DNA of 64,000 nt from positions 5,288,938 to 5,352,937 of the forward strand of contig NC_030850.1 of NCBI RefSeq assembly GCF_000208745.1. Reading direction: 5' to 3'. The stretch is from Theobroma cacao (taxonomy: Eukaryota > Streptophyta > Magnoliopsida > Malvales > Malvaceae). The position numbers were made by a program, and so were the translations under genes. The notes under the pieces are model-generated. The model was not told the origin of the DNA, made no database searches, and saw only the letters and a program-made list of their open reading frames with translations. Below are positions 36,866 to 48,586 of the stretch, in pieces. Position 1 is the first letter of the stretch, and each line of letters starts with the position of its first letter.

Positions 36866-39800
36866 TTACCACCGACAAATTCCAGGCGTCTCTGTTCTGC
36901 TTAAAGCAAGTATTTCCTCATATTTTGATCCATATACAAAGCCCCACAACTGCGAGACGAGGCTAAAGTTTAGGAACTTGTTCTATTAAGATCATATTTC
37001 GTGATCAAGTTACAAAGAAGCCACATGTAAAGAAGCGAACCAAACAGAACAGTGATATGGGTGTGGAATGGAGAGAGAGAGAGAGAGGAATGACGCATAC
37101 CTCAATCTCCTTCACTTCAAAGTCTTCAGAGAACGCAAGACAGGGGTTTCCATAGGTTTCTGAGAATGAGCTTGACCCATTCAACCTTACATAAAAATTA
37201 GAATATTTCAGAAAGCAGTGTTTGATTGACAAGTTTGCCAGCATCAAACTTATTTCTTAAGAAAAGAGATCTGATTAACACGAGAATTCTATTTAAAAAG
37301 AGGGAGAAAGAGAAGGGAGATAGGGACAGAGGGTACTAGATATTTTTACTTAAAAGAACCAGTGAGGGTACTAGATTTTTTTACTTAAAAGAACCAGTGA
37401 GGGGCAGATATCTCACAGATCACCATCTAGATAGAGTGCAAAATGGCCACCACCACCAATTGCCAGAAATTCAGTGGAGCACAGAGTGAAATATCGATTC
37501 GCACCTGTTCCATATTTGCAGTTAGATCCACCAAGTTTACTCAGAGAGAAACTGTTTTAAACACCAAAGAAAGCTGGAACAGTGAATCATTAGCCCAATC
37601 CCCCTCGCAGAGCAGGTCAAACATGCATGAGTGCTATGCCATTTCAGCTATCAATATACTACAACTAACACAGACACACAAACTTTCATTTGATAGTAAC
37701 TTTTTCAACACCAGATGCTCCGACTTTTAAACAGCTAAGAATCAAAATACTGTGACAATTTTGAAATGGTAGACAAAGATGGAAATACCTGTGGGACGGA
37801 ATATAACTGGGTCACCGGGTCTATTTGTGAAAACAAAGGTACTATTTGTTCCCTGTTGAAAATGTAATGTCAACAACATATTTATACAAAATATCTGCTG
37901 GATACAAGAAGTGTTTTCTAGCATCACCTGGTATTTCTTATTAGTTGGTTTAAGGGGTGCCTCAACCAGTCCACCAAACACTGCACCTTTACGGTCTCCA
38001 ACAACCTAAGAGAAAATAAATGCCATGATTGAAGTTGAACAGATTCATCATAGACAGAAAATAAACATGCCTACATGCATGCTAACATGAAGTAATAGTA
38101 GTGCAGCCAAATCACTAATACGAACAATTATATCACAATTGAAATAAGAATCAATCATCTCCCACTCTCAAGTAGACACATATCAGATTAATGTCTTTCT
38201 AGGACTCTCGAAGTCCAAATACAACTCATAGATGCCCAAGCACTGTTTATTTGAAAATAATAGATAAATAAAGTAAAATGGAAGGATGGAAAACCGAAAT
38301 TGAGAAAATTCTGCAGATTATAACAAAAGGTGATTTATTTTTCACTAGAATAGAAGGTGGAACTGAGAACCTCTCTCAATACTCACTAATGAGATATAAT
38401 TACAGTGATTTTAATCAAAAGGCAACCTTAAAGTTGAACTGGGGGACAAAAGAAAGGGGATCAAGGTTCAAAAGTTGTTGTGCACTACATGGATGTGATG
38501 GCACAAAATTTACCAGAAGCCCACAATTATGGATGTAAATTGACTTCCTTGTCTAAGGGCTTGCATTGGGCAATAAGACCAATGAGGATGTCGGACATCA
38601 AGTATGTTATAGGTTATGAAATTCATTGTTCAAGTATAGATGCAAAATAAATTGGATTTAAAAGCTATAGGGATCCTACACATAGTCGCACAGCAGAACC
38701 TTTTGCTATGATAGAATCAGTTTTTGGAGAATATATATTCGTAAAGTTAAAGGTACAGACATGCCCCAAGAGGACTAATGTCCTGCATTGGAACATGAGA
38801 ACAACATTCCTGTCCATCATGATGCAAATGATTATTCATATTTATGACAGTATGGCTGCATTGTAGACATGTGAAATATGATATAAAAGCAGAGAGAAAA
38901 GTAATATCCAGGAGAAAGTCATTTAACCATTACCAGCAAACTGAGGCCAGGCCAGAGCATGCTTCTTCTGTACAATGTTGACAATGATATACCATGCCTC
39001 CAAGTACTGTGAAGGCCGACAGAGATATATCAATGAAAGAAAAGTAATTTTTTTTCGATATAGGCAAAACTATATCCAAAGAAAGACCAAATTCAATCCT
39101 ACAAATGGAAAACCAATGCCATTCACCTGTAGAGCAATAACCACTTTCTGCCTTGAACAAGAGCTGGAAGTGAAGCATAAAGAGCACTTCTTGTTTTCTC
39201 AGTAAGAAGCAATGATGGCTCAGAAGTTTCTGGAAGATCTCCCAAAGCCAAAGGTTCCTTAACATTTTGCAAATGCCTCATCTCAAGCCCATCAAATTGA
39301 GCATCAGCCTCATCATCAATTTGCATGTCAGAATCACCCTTGCAGTCTTGATTTTTGTATCCACTAATCCTAGTAGCTTGGTAAAGAGCTCTAAGTGATT
39401 GCTTACCCCTAGAAAGTAAGCTTTTCCTTCCACCATTCTCTTTCATAATTGTGTCAGATGATGCATCACCAGTTTCCTCCGGATTATCATTTTGCTCCAG
39501 ATTCAGATTTTGGCCTGAATCTGAAGAAGACAATAGCGAATAAAGGAATGCAGTAAAGGAAGATGTATCAGGGCCATCAACTAGATCCCCGTTATCCGCT
39601 TCATTGATTGACTCTAGTTGACTTCTTTTAGACTCACTCACATTTTCCTATCAAATAAATAAATAAACCTATACAATTAAAATTTGAGGATTGCAGGCTC
39701 TCAACATAATAACACTTCAAAACATATTAACTAGTCATAGCCATCCACCTCTTTGGACAAGGTTGTGAGTCGTGGAGAAGTTTTTTATTGCAGAAAAGTT

Positions 39801-40299
39801 TCAAATCATAACAGGAAGCCTACAATAAAACCTGCACTTTTAAAACATTGCTGAAGTTTGGCAAAGAATTTTAACAATCGGTCCAATAATTCTAATTAAG
39901 AGAAATGATTTCCCAGGAAGAAAAACTGAAAAGGAAAAGATGCATTCTTACAAAACCAAAACATGAATAATCAAAAAAATCAAGAGTATAACAAAACTAT
40001 AGCTAAACTGCCCAAAATCAAACTTTATTAAGGCTGTTGACTAAACATCAAAACAAGGCATCATCATCATCGCCATCATCATAAACATTCAAACCCTCCA
40101 AAGGAAAAAAAGGGGAAAAAAAAAGCCTTTTCCAAGATACAATATATACAGAGAGAGCAGCAAACGGGGAGAGAGAGAGACTTACAGGAGGAGGGTGGGG
40201 AGGCTTGGAGGGTTTATCAGAGATGGGGTTAAGAAGGCCAGTGGTGAGATCAGTCACAAAGTGAACAGCTTTGCTCCTCAAAGACTTTTTCTTTCCCAT
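36866..40299 (-). CDS. TLDc-domain (oxidation-resistance, OXR-type) protein
   Basis: Eight minus-strand exons (40186-40299, 39127-39647, 38934-39006, 37928-38005, 37789-37852, 37417-37504, 37101-37185, 36866-36949) give 368 residues. The N-terminus is basic (GKKKSLRSKAVHFVTD) with a proline-rich tract. Next comes a long acidic, low-complexity region rich in Ser, Asp and Glu (about residues 40-150). The TLDc domain fills the C-terminal half: LPALVQGRKWLLLYS, TWRHGISLSTLYRRS, KGAVFGGLVEAPLKP, STFVFTN, RYFTLCSTEFLAIGGGGHFA, LYLDGDL, TYGNPCLA, and the ending LWGFVYGSKYEE. TLDc proteins of the OXR/NCOA7 group protect against oxidative stress, and in animals and yeast bind V-ATPase. In Arabidopsis the probable counterpart is the TLD-domain protein annotated as nucleolar. 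The exact mechanism in plants is not established. Confidence 0.9.
37329..37398. repeat. 35-bp tandem duplication in a TLDc-gene intron
   Basis: GAGGGTACTAGAT, a T-run, then ACTTAAAAGAACCAGT occurs twice, at 37329 and 37364, close to the donor side of the intron after exon 6. Confidence 0.85.
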
Positions 40300-40727
40300 T
40301 TCTTTCCTTATATTATCCAATATACGGAAGATGAGATTTTTGCACCACAAGTTCCCACCTTGTTTGTTAATTGGAGTGGTGTCTGATTCTATATTCCATT
40401 CATATTCTCAAAAAAAGACCTTTTTCTTTTGGTTGGCTTCTACCAATTTGCCCAATACACCAAATTCAACTACAAAACCACCCTAAGTAATAATATGATA
40501 CCTTTATGGACAAACAATATTCCAGTTTTATTTCTCTTTCTTTCTGGTAGCCGGAGCAAAGCAAAGAGAAAGAGTATGCTTAAAGTAATTCCTTTAAAAT
40601 TGTTAAGTGCTAACCGTGTTCCATTCTAGCATTTGGGCTCTTTCAGAGCTATTGACCGTTGACGCAGACTCCCGTTTCTTTCTATATAACTATATATATA
40701 AAAAAAGAACAACTCGGTTTCAGCAAA

Positions 40728-40800
40728 GACTCCATGGCCCAATGGATAAGGCGCTGGTCTACGGAACCAGAGATTCTGGGTTCGATCCCCAGTGGAGTCG
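40728..40800 (+). tRNA. tRNA-Arg (anticodon ACG)
   Basis: A 73-nt cloverleaf without intron. The acceptor stem pairs GACTCCA (40728-40734) with TGGAGTC (40793-40799), discriminator G. The anticodon stem pairs CTGGT with ACCAG around the loop CTACGGA, so the anticodon is ACG (A34 normally edited to inosine). The T arm has CTGGG/CCCAG around TTCGATC, giving the GGTTCGATCC B box; the A box lies at TGGCCCAATGG. An upstream CAA (CAGCAAAG) fits plant Pol III start sites. No T4 terminator appears within about 60 bases downstream, which is unusual. It sits between the TLDc and small heat-shock genes. Confidence 0.96.
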
Positions 40801-41728
40801 GTATTAACGCGCGGAAGTTGGAAGCTTTCTGATCCTCAGTATTAAGTTTAGAATGCTTCCCTATTGTCCGTTTTAAGTTGCTTTCCATTTTTCTACGTTC
40901 AAAAAGCAAAATATGAAGGGTTTTTTTTTTCATCTCCTTTCAAGGGTTAGGATTAGGAGTTGGAGAAAAATGAAAATCAAGGAAAGGCATTTGAAAGAGA
41001 GAAAAGTTGCAGAGAATTTACAACATGTTCCAGATGGATTGAAAGAGATTGATCAACTGCATCCTTTGACAATAGAATAACCATTTTTTGCCATTATCCA
41101 ATGAAAATTTCGATGGTCTGAGATTAACAAAACTAAGCAAATCTTGCCTTAAGGTGCAATGCAAACTTAGATAATAATTTTTTTCCACGTTCACATGTAA
41201 CAAATATTTTTTTAAAAAAATCATAAAATAAAGTATATATTTATAAAACAAATTAATATCAAACAAACATAATATGCATGATTATTCTTAATAATTCTCG
41301 ATATACCATGCCATCATATATTTATAGTTAAACTTATATGTTCACATTAAGTTACATTAATTATGTATTGTGAATAATTGAAGTCCAAATTCATACAAAA
41401 GGTTTTTCAATTGCTGAACTACCATTCAATGAGTATATAAACAATGTTGAGTTTGAGTCAACAATACGGATATAATAGCTTCTCAATTTTCCTTTGCTCA
41501 AAACTATAACTTGATAAAGGACAAAAAAAAAGCACACAAATACTGTTTTGGAGTGGGATTTTATCCTCAACGACAAACCCCAAAGCCCGCGTGCATTCTA
41601 GAAAGTGCCAGACAAGAAATGAAGGCCTCTCGTAGGGATTAAACTTTACCCTTTCCCTGTTTCCCTCTAAAATCAAGAGCTCCTTCACTCTCCTTCAGTC
41701 CCATTCTACGAATTAACCCACCAGAATC
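40801..41728. other. Intergenic region upstream of the small heat-shock protein gene
   Basis: AT-rich with no gene. It contains a TATATAAAC string at about 41435 and a heat-shock element at 41596. Confidence 0.55.
41596..41603. promoter_or_regulatory. Heat-shock element TTCTAGAA
   Basis: Two perfect inverted HSE units (TTC-nn-GAA) 126-133 bases before the small heat-shock protein ATG; a third unit is degenerate. The only good TATA-like box lies farther upstream, which weakens the case for a functional promoter element. Confidence 0.4.
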
Positions 41729-42187
41729 ATGTCAATTGTCCCAATCAGTGGCCAAGACGGCACTGTTACCGATCCCGTTTCTTTAGACTTATGGGATCCA
41801 TTCAACAACCTCGATCTTTGGAACCCATTCACCCATGGTTTCCCTTTCACTTTCCCTTCATTTCTCTCCACCCATTCCCCTGGTTTCTCCAGCGAAATTT
41901 TCCCGTCCCTTGGGACTCAACTCAACTGGAGAGAAACCCCAAGAGCCCATGTGTTCAAGGCTTTCCTTCCGGGGGTCACCCGGGACGAAGTCATAGTTTT
42001 CATAGATGATGACAGGATGCTTCAAATAAGCACTGAAAATGGTAACTTCATGAGCAGGTTCAAGTTGCCTGATAATGCAAGGACTGATCAGATTCAGGGT
42101 TTTATGGAGAATGGAATGCTGATTGTCACTATTGGGAAAGAAGCTTCACAGAGACCAAACGTTAGGGTCGTTGAAATCGCTGAATGA
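41729..42187 (+). CDS. Small heat-shock protein, class I-like, lacking the beta-6 loop region
   Basis: Intronless, 152 residues. The alpha-crystallin domain starts near residue 70 (LNWRETPRAHVFKAFLPGVT, then DEVIVFIDDDRMLQIS) and ends with FKLPDNARTDQIQGFMENGM, LIVTIGK and VVEIAE. These match plant cytosolic class I sHSPs. Between LQIS and FMSRFKLP only about five residues occur, where class I proteins have some 20-25 (the ERxxEKEDK-WHRVERSS region). That stretch holds strand beta-6, which swaps between monomers to form the dimer. The N-terminal motif LDLWDPF is duplicated as LDLWNPF (residues 19-34). There is no C-terminal IxI/V-type tail beyond VRVVEIAE. It may be a divergent chaperone with altered assembly; the frame is intact, so it is not obviously a pseudogene. 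Confidence 0.85.
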   Translation: MSIVPISGQDGTVTDPVSLDLWDPFNNLDLWNPFTHGFPFTFPSFLSTHSPGFSSEIFPSLGTQLNWRETPRAHVFKAFLPGVTRDEVIVFIDDDRMLQISTENGNFMSRFKLPDNARTDQIQGFMENGMLIVTIGKEASQRPNVRVVEIAE

Positions 42188-42877
42188 AGTCGCTTTTCAT
42201 GTCTTTTGTGTGTGTGCCTAAGTAGGAGTTCTGTTATCAAATTTGTGCAAAACATGAAGTAATGCTTTATTTTAAGGTCTGTGGTTGATTTTGGGTGTGG
42301 AAAGTGTTTGATGTTAAGGTGCTTAATGTAGTAAGAATATTAAACTAAATAAGATTTCGTTTGTGTATATGGTGTTCACTTGAAGTAGCATAGCTTCCTT
42401 AAAACTATAAAACCAAATGCTGCTTTTACTTTAGGGAAAAACTGAACAGTTGAAGCAGATAAGGTAAATTTAAACTCACATTACATATTCAAACACAATC
42501 AAGGTTGAAGGAAATAGTACTTAATGTATTATTTATAGCGAGCATGCCTTCAAACTTTCCCTGCTGGAACTTTCTAATTTCCATCTTAGTTGATCCCCTT
42601 TTAATGCTAAATGGTAAAAACTCTTTATCAATTGACATTTCTATGGAGGATAATGCAATAATTCCCTGCATTGCATTGAATAATACAGATTAGACCCATA
42701 CGAAGCATATACTACAATTTAAAATATTTTCGAGAAACAGTAATTCCCAATGCTGCCCTGTTAACAAAGCTGAGGGATCAACACTTCTGTTGTAAACAAA
42801 CAATCCATGGTTACAAAGATTCTGTACCACTCCCTCAGAAACTAGATATACTATATCAGAGAAGTAGCCTTTTTTAG
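42188..42877. other. Convergent intergenic region between the sHSP and DUF761 genes
   Basis: 3' UTRs and unremarkable AT-rich DNA. No gene seen. Confidence 0.55.
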
Positions 42878-43360
42878 TCAATTCTGAAACTTCATTTGAT
42901 CATAGAACTCAGCTATGAACTTCTCCGCCCTGGAATCAATCCCTTCTTCCTCTAATTGACTCTTCTTTTCACAATTCTTGTATTCATATGCTTCTTCTTC
43001 TTCTTCTTCCTCTCTCGAGTAAGTTTCCCTTCCGCTATCATTGCTATAAATTCCACCAGCTTCATCAGCACCGACATCATAATCGAATTCAACTGCCTTT
43101 GCGCCTGTGCAAGGGAAAAGGAAGCGCATGGAGCCAGCAAGACGACCCTTCTTGACATGGAAATCAGGAGTTTTATCAAAGGAGAGCTGACGTTCCCAAT
43201 AAGGGATTTGATCAGTGAGAGCTTTACTTCCATGGCCCTTGACCTTAAACACAGCAGCTTTTCTTGCCCATAACAATGCTAAACGCAAGAGATTCCATGC
43301 TTTCTCAGCAACCACACTCGTCTTTTTGTTTGGCATTTTGAATGGCTTGGTTTGTAGCAT
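42878..43360 (-). CDS. DUF761 (cotton-fibre-expressed) family protein
   Basis: Single-exon frame of 160 residues. Two starts are possible: MLQTKPFK at 43360, or MPNKKTS at 43336, which looks more like family members. The N-terminal part has KTSVVAEKAWNLLRLALLWA, then ARKAAVFK, common to this family. The middle is variable, with a glutamate run encoded by GAA/GAG repeats. The C-terminus IDSRAEKFIAEFYDQMK is the conserved DUF761 signature. The family is plant-specific and mostly of unknown function; some members respond to stress or affect growth. It lies between the sHSP and annexin genes. Confidence 0.85.
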   Translation of the reverse strand: MLQTKPFKMPNKKTSVVAEKAWNLLRLALLWARKAAVFKVKGHGSKALTDQIPYWERQLSFDKTPDFHVKKGRLAGSMRFLFPCTGAKAVEFDYDVGADEAGGIYSNDSGRETYSREEEEEEEAYEYKNCEKKSQLEEEGIDSRAEKFIAEFYDQMKFQN

Positions 43361-45910
43361 CTAGCATGTTTAATACAAGGAAGTTAGTTGAGCTAAAAAA
43401 AGGAAATGAAATTGGAGTTGATGCATTTTCACTACTGTATTGCTGAAAACGATTCCTCATCCGACTCCCCTTAGGTATACTAGAGTTGTCCTAAATAATT
43501 GGGTGTGGCCCTAGCAGTGTGAGACGGGCTACACGTCAACAAGGAAGAAGATTAGTTAAAAAAAAAAAAAAAAGACTTTGCAAGCGGCTAACTAGTTGCA
43601 ATTCCTTAATTAATATTGCTACTACTTCTTTTCTGCATCCTTTTTCCTCTGTTTTCCTTCGGGTCAAAAGGTGTGGTGCAGCATTCGACCCTTGTGGTTG
43701 AAAATATGGCATGTATTAATTCTATCTCAATCTGCATACAAAAGAAAAAAAAAATTAAGTTTTTTTGTAGACTTTGTTTGGCATGACAATCACATATGTT
43801 CATTTATATTACATATAAATTATTCTCTTTTCATAAGTTGTCTCTTATTTTACCATCCCTTTATTCATATTTTTTACTAATTAATAGTGTTTTTATAATT
43901 ACAATCACCCATCAAATTAATTCAAAAGAGTTATTAGAAAAGTTGTTTCTTTTCTAGGATGGCTCAATACTTTTAAAAGTTTAAAGTATTTAAATATTTA
44001 AATAAAGTATTTTTTATCAAAATTTAAAAAAATTACCGTTAATAGAAGATCATTAAAAACATATTAGATTTATTGAAAATAAGAAAAATAATTGAGAATT
44101 CTTAACATTATGAAAATTAAGAAGTGATAAAAAATAGAGATTTATTATTCACATAATTGAAAAAGTGAGAGAATATGTAATTTCATTAATTATTTTAACT
44201 TTTACATAAACGAAGAAGTGAGATAAATAATTAAAAATTAATTAAAAATAAAAAGTAAAAAAAATAAATATTTAATTAGATACTTAATTTAAGAAATATT
44301 TTATTGATTATTTTAATTTTTATATATTTTTAATATAATTAATTATATTACATAAAATTACGAGACCTATAAAATTGTAAACCTAAAAGTAAAGGCTTTG
44401 GTGGCTTTCTACTAAAGCCGACCCTGTTTCTTATATATATATATCAATTTTAAAATATTTAAAAAATTCAAACTTAATTTTTTTAAAAAATAAAATATAT
44501 GTCTTTGTTATCGAATGCAACGTTTCATTCGTACGAGTCGATGAAATCTGAAAGTAGTCAAAAACTTACAAGTAGGGGCAAAACACGTGAATGGAGGAAG
44601 CAAAAGCAATAGACCGTAAAAGTATTTTTAGGTTTGGAGACCCACGCCCACCAAACAAAAGAAAATAAAAACCACAAGAAAACAAATGGGCTTTTAGTAA
44701 GAAGCGGCTCATATGACAATACAAAGTATGGAAAGCCCAATCTTTCGTAGCCCAAAATTCTCTATGAAACTAGTCTAAGGCAAGCTCTAAACACTCGCTC
44801 ATATGAAAATCCTCTCTTCAAAACTCTGTGTCTTAGACCATGTGTGACGTGGTAGGCTTCGTCACCACATGCTGATACCCTCTTTCTTTTTGAGGGTGGA
44901 AAATTTAAAATGGCTGACATGAGATGATCAAATTACGTGGAGAGTCTTCCTGGCATTGACGTAGAAGTCTTCATTCTAAGTCTAGCTTTGTGATGGTTGG
45001 TGACTCACTCTTAAATCCATTCAAAATCTATGGGGATTGGATTTGAGCACTCCCCTATCATGGTAGAATTAACAACAATTTCATATGCTGTATATTTTGT
45101 ACTCATGAACCATCATCTCTCTACTAAAAGCCACAAATTGATTGACCTTTTCTAATTGTTTGAAGGAAGTATAGCGTATGAACGAAGCACTCAACCAACC
45201 ATTTTATCAGATTATATATGGAAAGACATGATGAGAATATCTCACCAAAAACAAAAAAGACATCACCACAATAATGCCATTTAGTGGAAACTTTTCACAA
45301 TGCTTCTCTTTTTATTTTTTGTCCTTAAAGTATGATTTTCTTTCTTAAAAATAATAGAAATTTTGCGGTATTCAAGTATAGTAATAATATATTACAACAA
45401 CCCAAATTACAAGAAACAATGCACACAAAGGCTTTTATTTATGAGTTTAATTCCCTTTCATTACTGTTCAAGCTGATGATTTATCGATCAATGTCGTTAA
45501 CATGTGTAAAAATCTATCATGGATTTTAAAATTTTATGAATATCATAAAACGTTTGAAATGTGAACAGTTTTCCTAAAAATTGCACTGCGCCGAACACGT
45601 GTATGACATTATCATAACAGGTAAGATTTCATGTGTACAATAATATCTTTGTTTCTGTCCCCGCGTAATCATTGCCTGAAAATGTGATGTAAAATATGGG
45701 CGGAAATTTCCACGCTAATGCTTACTTTCCAATTACCATATGATAATACTTTTAACGTTTTACCATATATGAAATTTTAATTGCACACTACTTTTCATTC
45801 ACTGTAATAAAGAAAGCTTTAAGCTTTATAACTTTTCTCATCACCTGCATTTTTCGTTTGCTATTCTCCACAAACAGATAGACTCAGAGAGAGAGAGAGA
45901 GAGAGTGACA
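43361..45910. other. Divergent intergenic region between the DUF761 and annexin genes
   Basis: 43900-44500 is extremely AT-rich, with texture like degenerate transposon DNA but no definable ends. 44800-45885 is the likely annexin promoter. No gene supported. Confidence 0.5.
45886..45905. repeat. (AG)10 microsatellite in the annexin 5' leader
   Basis: A GA/AG run ending 5 bases before the annexin ATG. GA-rich leaders near the start are common in plants and may bind BBR/BPC factors. Confidence 0.85.
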
Positions 45911-48586
45911 ATGGCAACCCTTAAAGTGCCAGCTCATGTTCCTGCTCCTTCTGAGGATGCTGAGCAACTTCGTAAAGCTTTTGAAGGTCTTTTGTTAATT
46001 CTATTCTACCCTTTTAAATTGATCAATCTTTTCTTTTTTTCTGTTTTACTTTGATTTGTTGTTGTTGAGTTGGTGTCTGATCATGGCACATTGTATCCGA
46101 TCATGGGCTATATGTATTTTGATTGATTTTCTTTGTTCCTGTGTAGTTTCATTTCTGTTATCTGTTTTTTGTCAATTATTATTATGATCTTTTGAAGTCA
46201 GTCATATGATTCGATAGGATTAAAGTTTTTTTTTTTTTAGAAAAAAAAATTGGGGTTTGGTTAGTCAACTAAGTGAGAAATTATAGTGATCAGGTTCATC
46301 TGCAAATAGTTACTTTTTATTCCTGATCTGATCACTATGGTTTTGATCTGATAGTGTTGGATCACCACTGATCTGCATTTTAAATGTTGTTGATGTTCTG
46401 GATTGTTATTCTGGGGTGAAGGGGGGGTGTTGGATCAAATATAATGGAAGATTTTTAAGTTTCAAGTAAGACTAAAAGGGTATCTAGAACTTTGATGAGT
46501 ATATGACAGTCTAGTCATATCAGATTTTGCCTTTGTAGTTTTGGTTTTGTAGATCAATTCACCTTCCCATCTTTCAGTTCCCCTTCCTCTGTACCAAACA
46601 TAGCATTAAAGTTTATTTGTAATCATCTGGCATTTATATGCTTATGTTACAAAACCATCTTCTTTTCTCATTCAGCATTTGAGTTAAGGAAATAATAAGG
46701 TGCTATTTTGGTTATAAATATTGTAATACACAATAAGTATATATTTCCTGTTAATATTTGTTGATTGTGAGCTGAAAGATTTTGATAATCTGTTGCAGGC
46801 TGGGGTACCAATGAGCAATTGATTATAGACGTATTGGCTCACCGGAATGCAGCACAGCGCAATTTAATTCGAATATCTTATGGTGAAGCTTATGGCGAAG
46901 ATCTTCTTAAGTCATTGGATAAGGAACTTTCAAGTGACTTTGAGGTCAGATTTTGACGTACCTTTTTCTTAATCTTGTTCAAATGAGAACAATTTACATA
47001 GCCAAGTTATATTATGGAATAAGTAAAGTATGATTATTTGCATTCAAGAGTTGATGTTTGGCTTGCAGTGTTTGTGCTTCACTAGAAGGGGACGAGAGAA
47101 AGTAATTTTGGCTATTATTCAGATGGCCTCTTACTTTTTAACATTTTGTTATTGTTTTTTCTTCTTTCAACAGCGGGCTGTGCTGCTATTTACATTGGAC
47201 CCTGCAGAGCGTGATGCATATCTGGCTAATGAAGCTACGAAGAGGTTCACATCAAGCAATTGGGTTCTCATGGAAATAGCTTGCACTAGGAGTTCATATG
47301 AACTATTTAATGTGAGGAAGGCATATCACGCTCGTTATAAGAAATCCCTTGAAGAAGATGTTGCACATCACACTACTGGAGACTACCGCAAGGTTCAGTC
47401 TTAAACTTCTTGGCCATGGGCAATTTAAAATTTTTCCCCTCCATCCATCTTGAGTTGAGTGCTTGCTTAGACAACAAAATCCCTGACATTTTAATTGATT
47501 TGATCATCCCTTGAACAAATTGATCTAACCAAAATTAATTAAAACTTAACACAAAACTGAATAAGATTTGTGAAATGATTGCTTATATTATTTTCTCTTG
47601 CAGCTTTTAGTCCCACTTGTTAGCGCATTCCGATATGAGGGAGAGGAGGTGAACATGACATTGGCAAAATCGGAGGCTAAGATACTTCGTGATAAGATCT
47701 CCAATAAGCATTATAATGATGAGGAGGTGATCAGGATTCTGACTACAAGGAGTAAGGCACAGCTAAATGCAACTCTCAATCACTACAATACTGCATTTGG
47801 GAATGCTATCAACAAGGTATTCATTTTGTCCATGACTTTAGTGGATTTCTTCAGAAATTGTGCGAAAGTTTCAATATGTATCATTTTTCGTGTTCTTGTA
47901 ACAAAGAGAAGACTTGTTATCCTACCATTTTAACAACATAAGAGTATATATGGAAGTAAAAGAAAATTTGAAGGAAGACACTCCTTTAACAAGTTTTGCA
48001 TTAGGCTCAAGGATAGAATTTTGAATATCTCTACCTTGTCAAAGTTATAGTATTAATTTGAATGAAAAACGAATATAAAACTTTAAATATCCAGATCATT
48101 CTGGTGGCCCTATGAGACACCCAAAGCAGTAACTTGTGTTGTCCAAGTTCAACTTTTTTGACTGTAAGGTTGGTGGTCTAGACAGTTCAAGGTCACTATA
48201 GCATTTGGCAGAATCTACTCGCAAAGTGTAAGTATATGCTAAAGAAGAACTGCTCTAACTCAAACTGATAATGAGATACTGGTTTGCAGGATTTGAAGGC
48301 TGACCCCAATGATGAATTCCTCAAATTGCTGAGAGCTGCGATTAAGTGCTTAACTGTCCCTGAAAAGTATTTTGAGAAGCTTCTACGGCAAGCCATCGTT
48401 AAGTTGGGAACAGATGAATCGGCTCTCACTAGAGTTGTGACAACTCGGGCAGAGGTGGACATGGTACGTATTAAGGAGGAATATCAGCGAAGAAACAGTG
48501 TCACACTGGAAAAGGCAATTGCTGGAGATACTTCTGGAGACTATGAGAGAATGCTTCTTGCCTTGATTGGATGTGGAGACGTCTAA
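45911..48586 (+). CDS. ANN2: D-type plant annexin, ANN2-like
   Basis: Five exons (45911-45986, 46799-46944, 47174-47392, 47604-47816, 48290-48586) give 316 residues, the standard annexin size. It has four annexin repeats. Repeat 1 keeps the type II calcium motif GWGTNE (residues 26-31) with a downstream acidic cap in DKELSSDFE. Repeat 4 keeps KLGTDE with RAEVDM. Repeats 2 and 3 lack GxGT, as in most plant annexins. His40 (LAHRNAAQR), linked to peroxidase activity in AnnAt1, is present. Annexins bind acidic phospholipids in a calcium-dependent way and act in secretion, calcium signalling and growth. Overall sequence and gene neighbourhood point to ANN2. A GA repeat lies in the leader. Confidence 0.95.

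Noticed and set aside
47030..47173. Apparent N-terminal extension of annexin exon 3
   Set aside because: Intron sequence before a CAG acceptor; the standard annexin frame starts at 47174.
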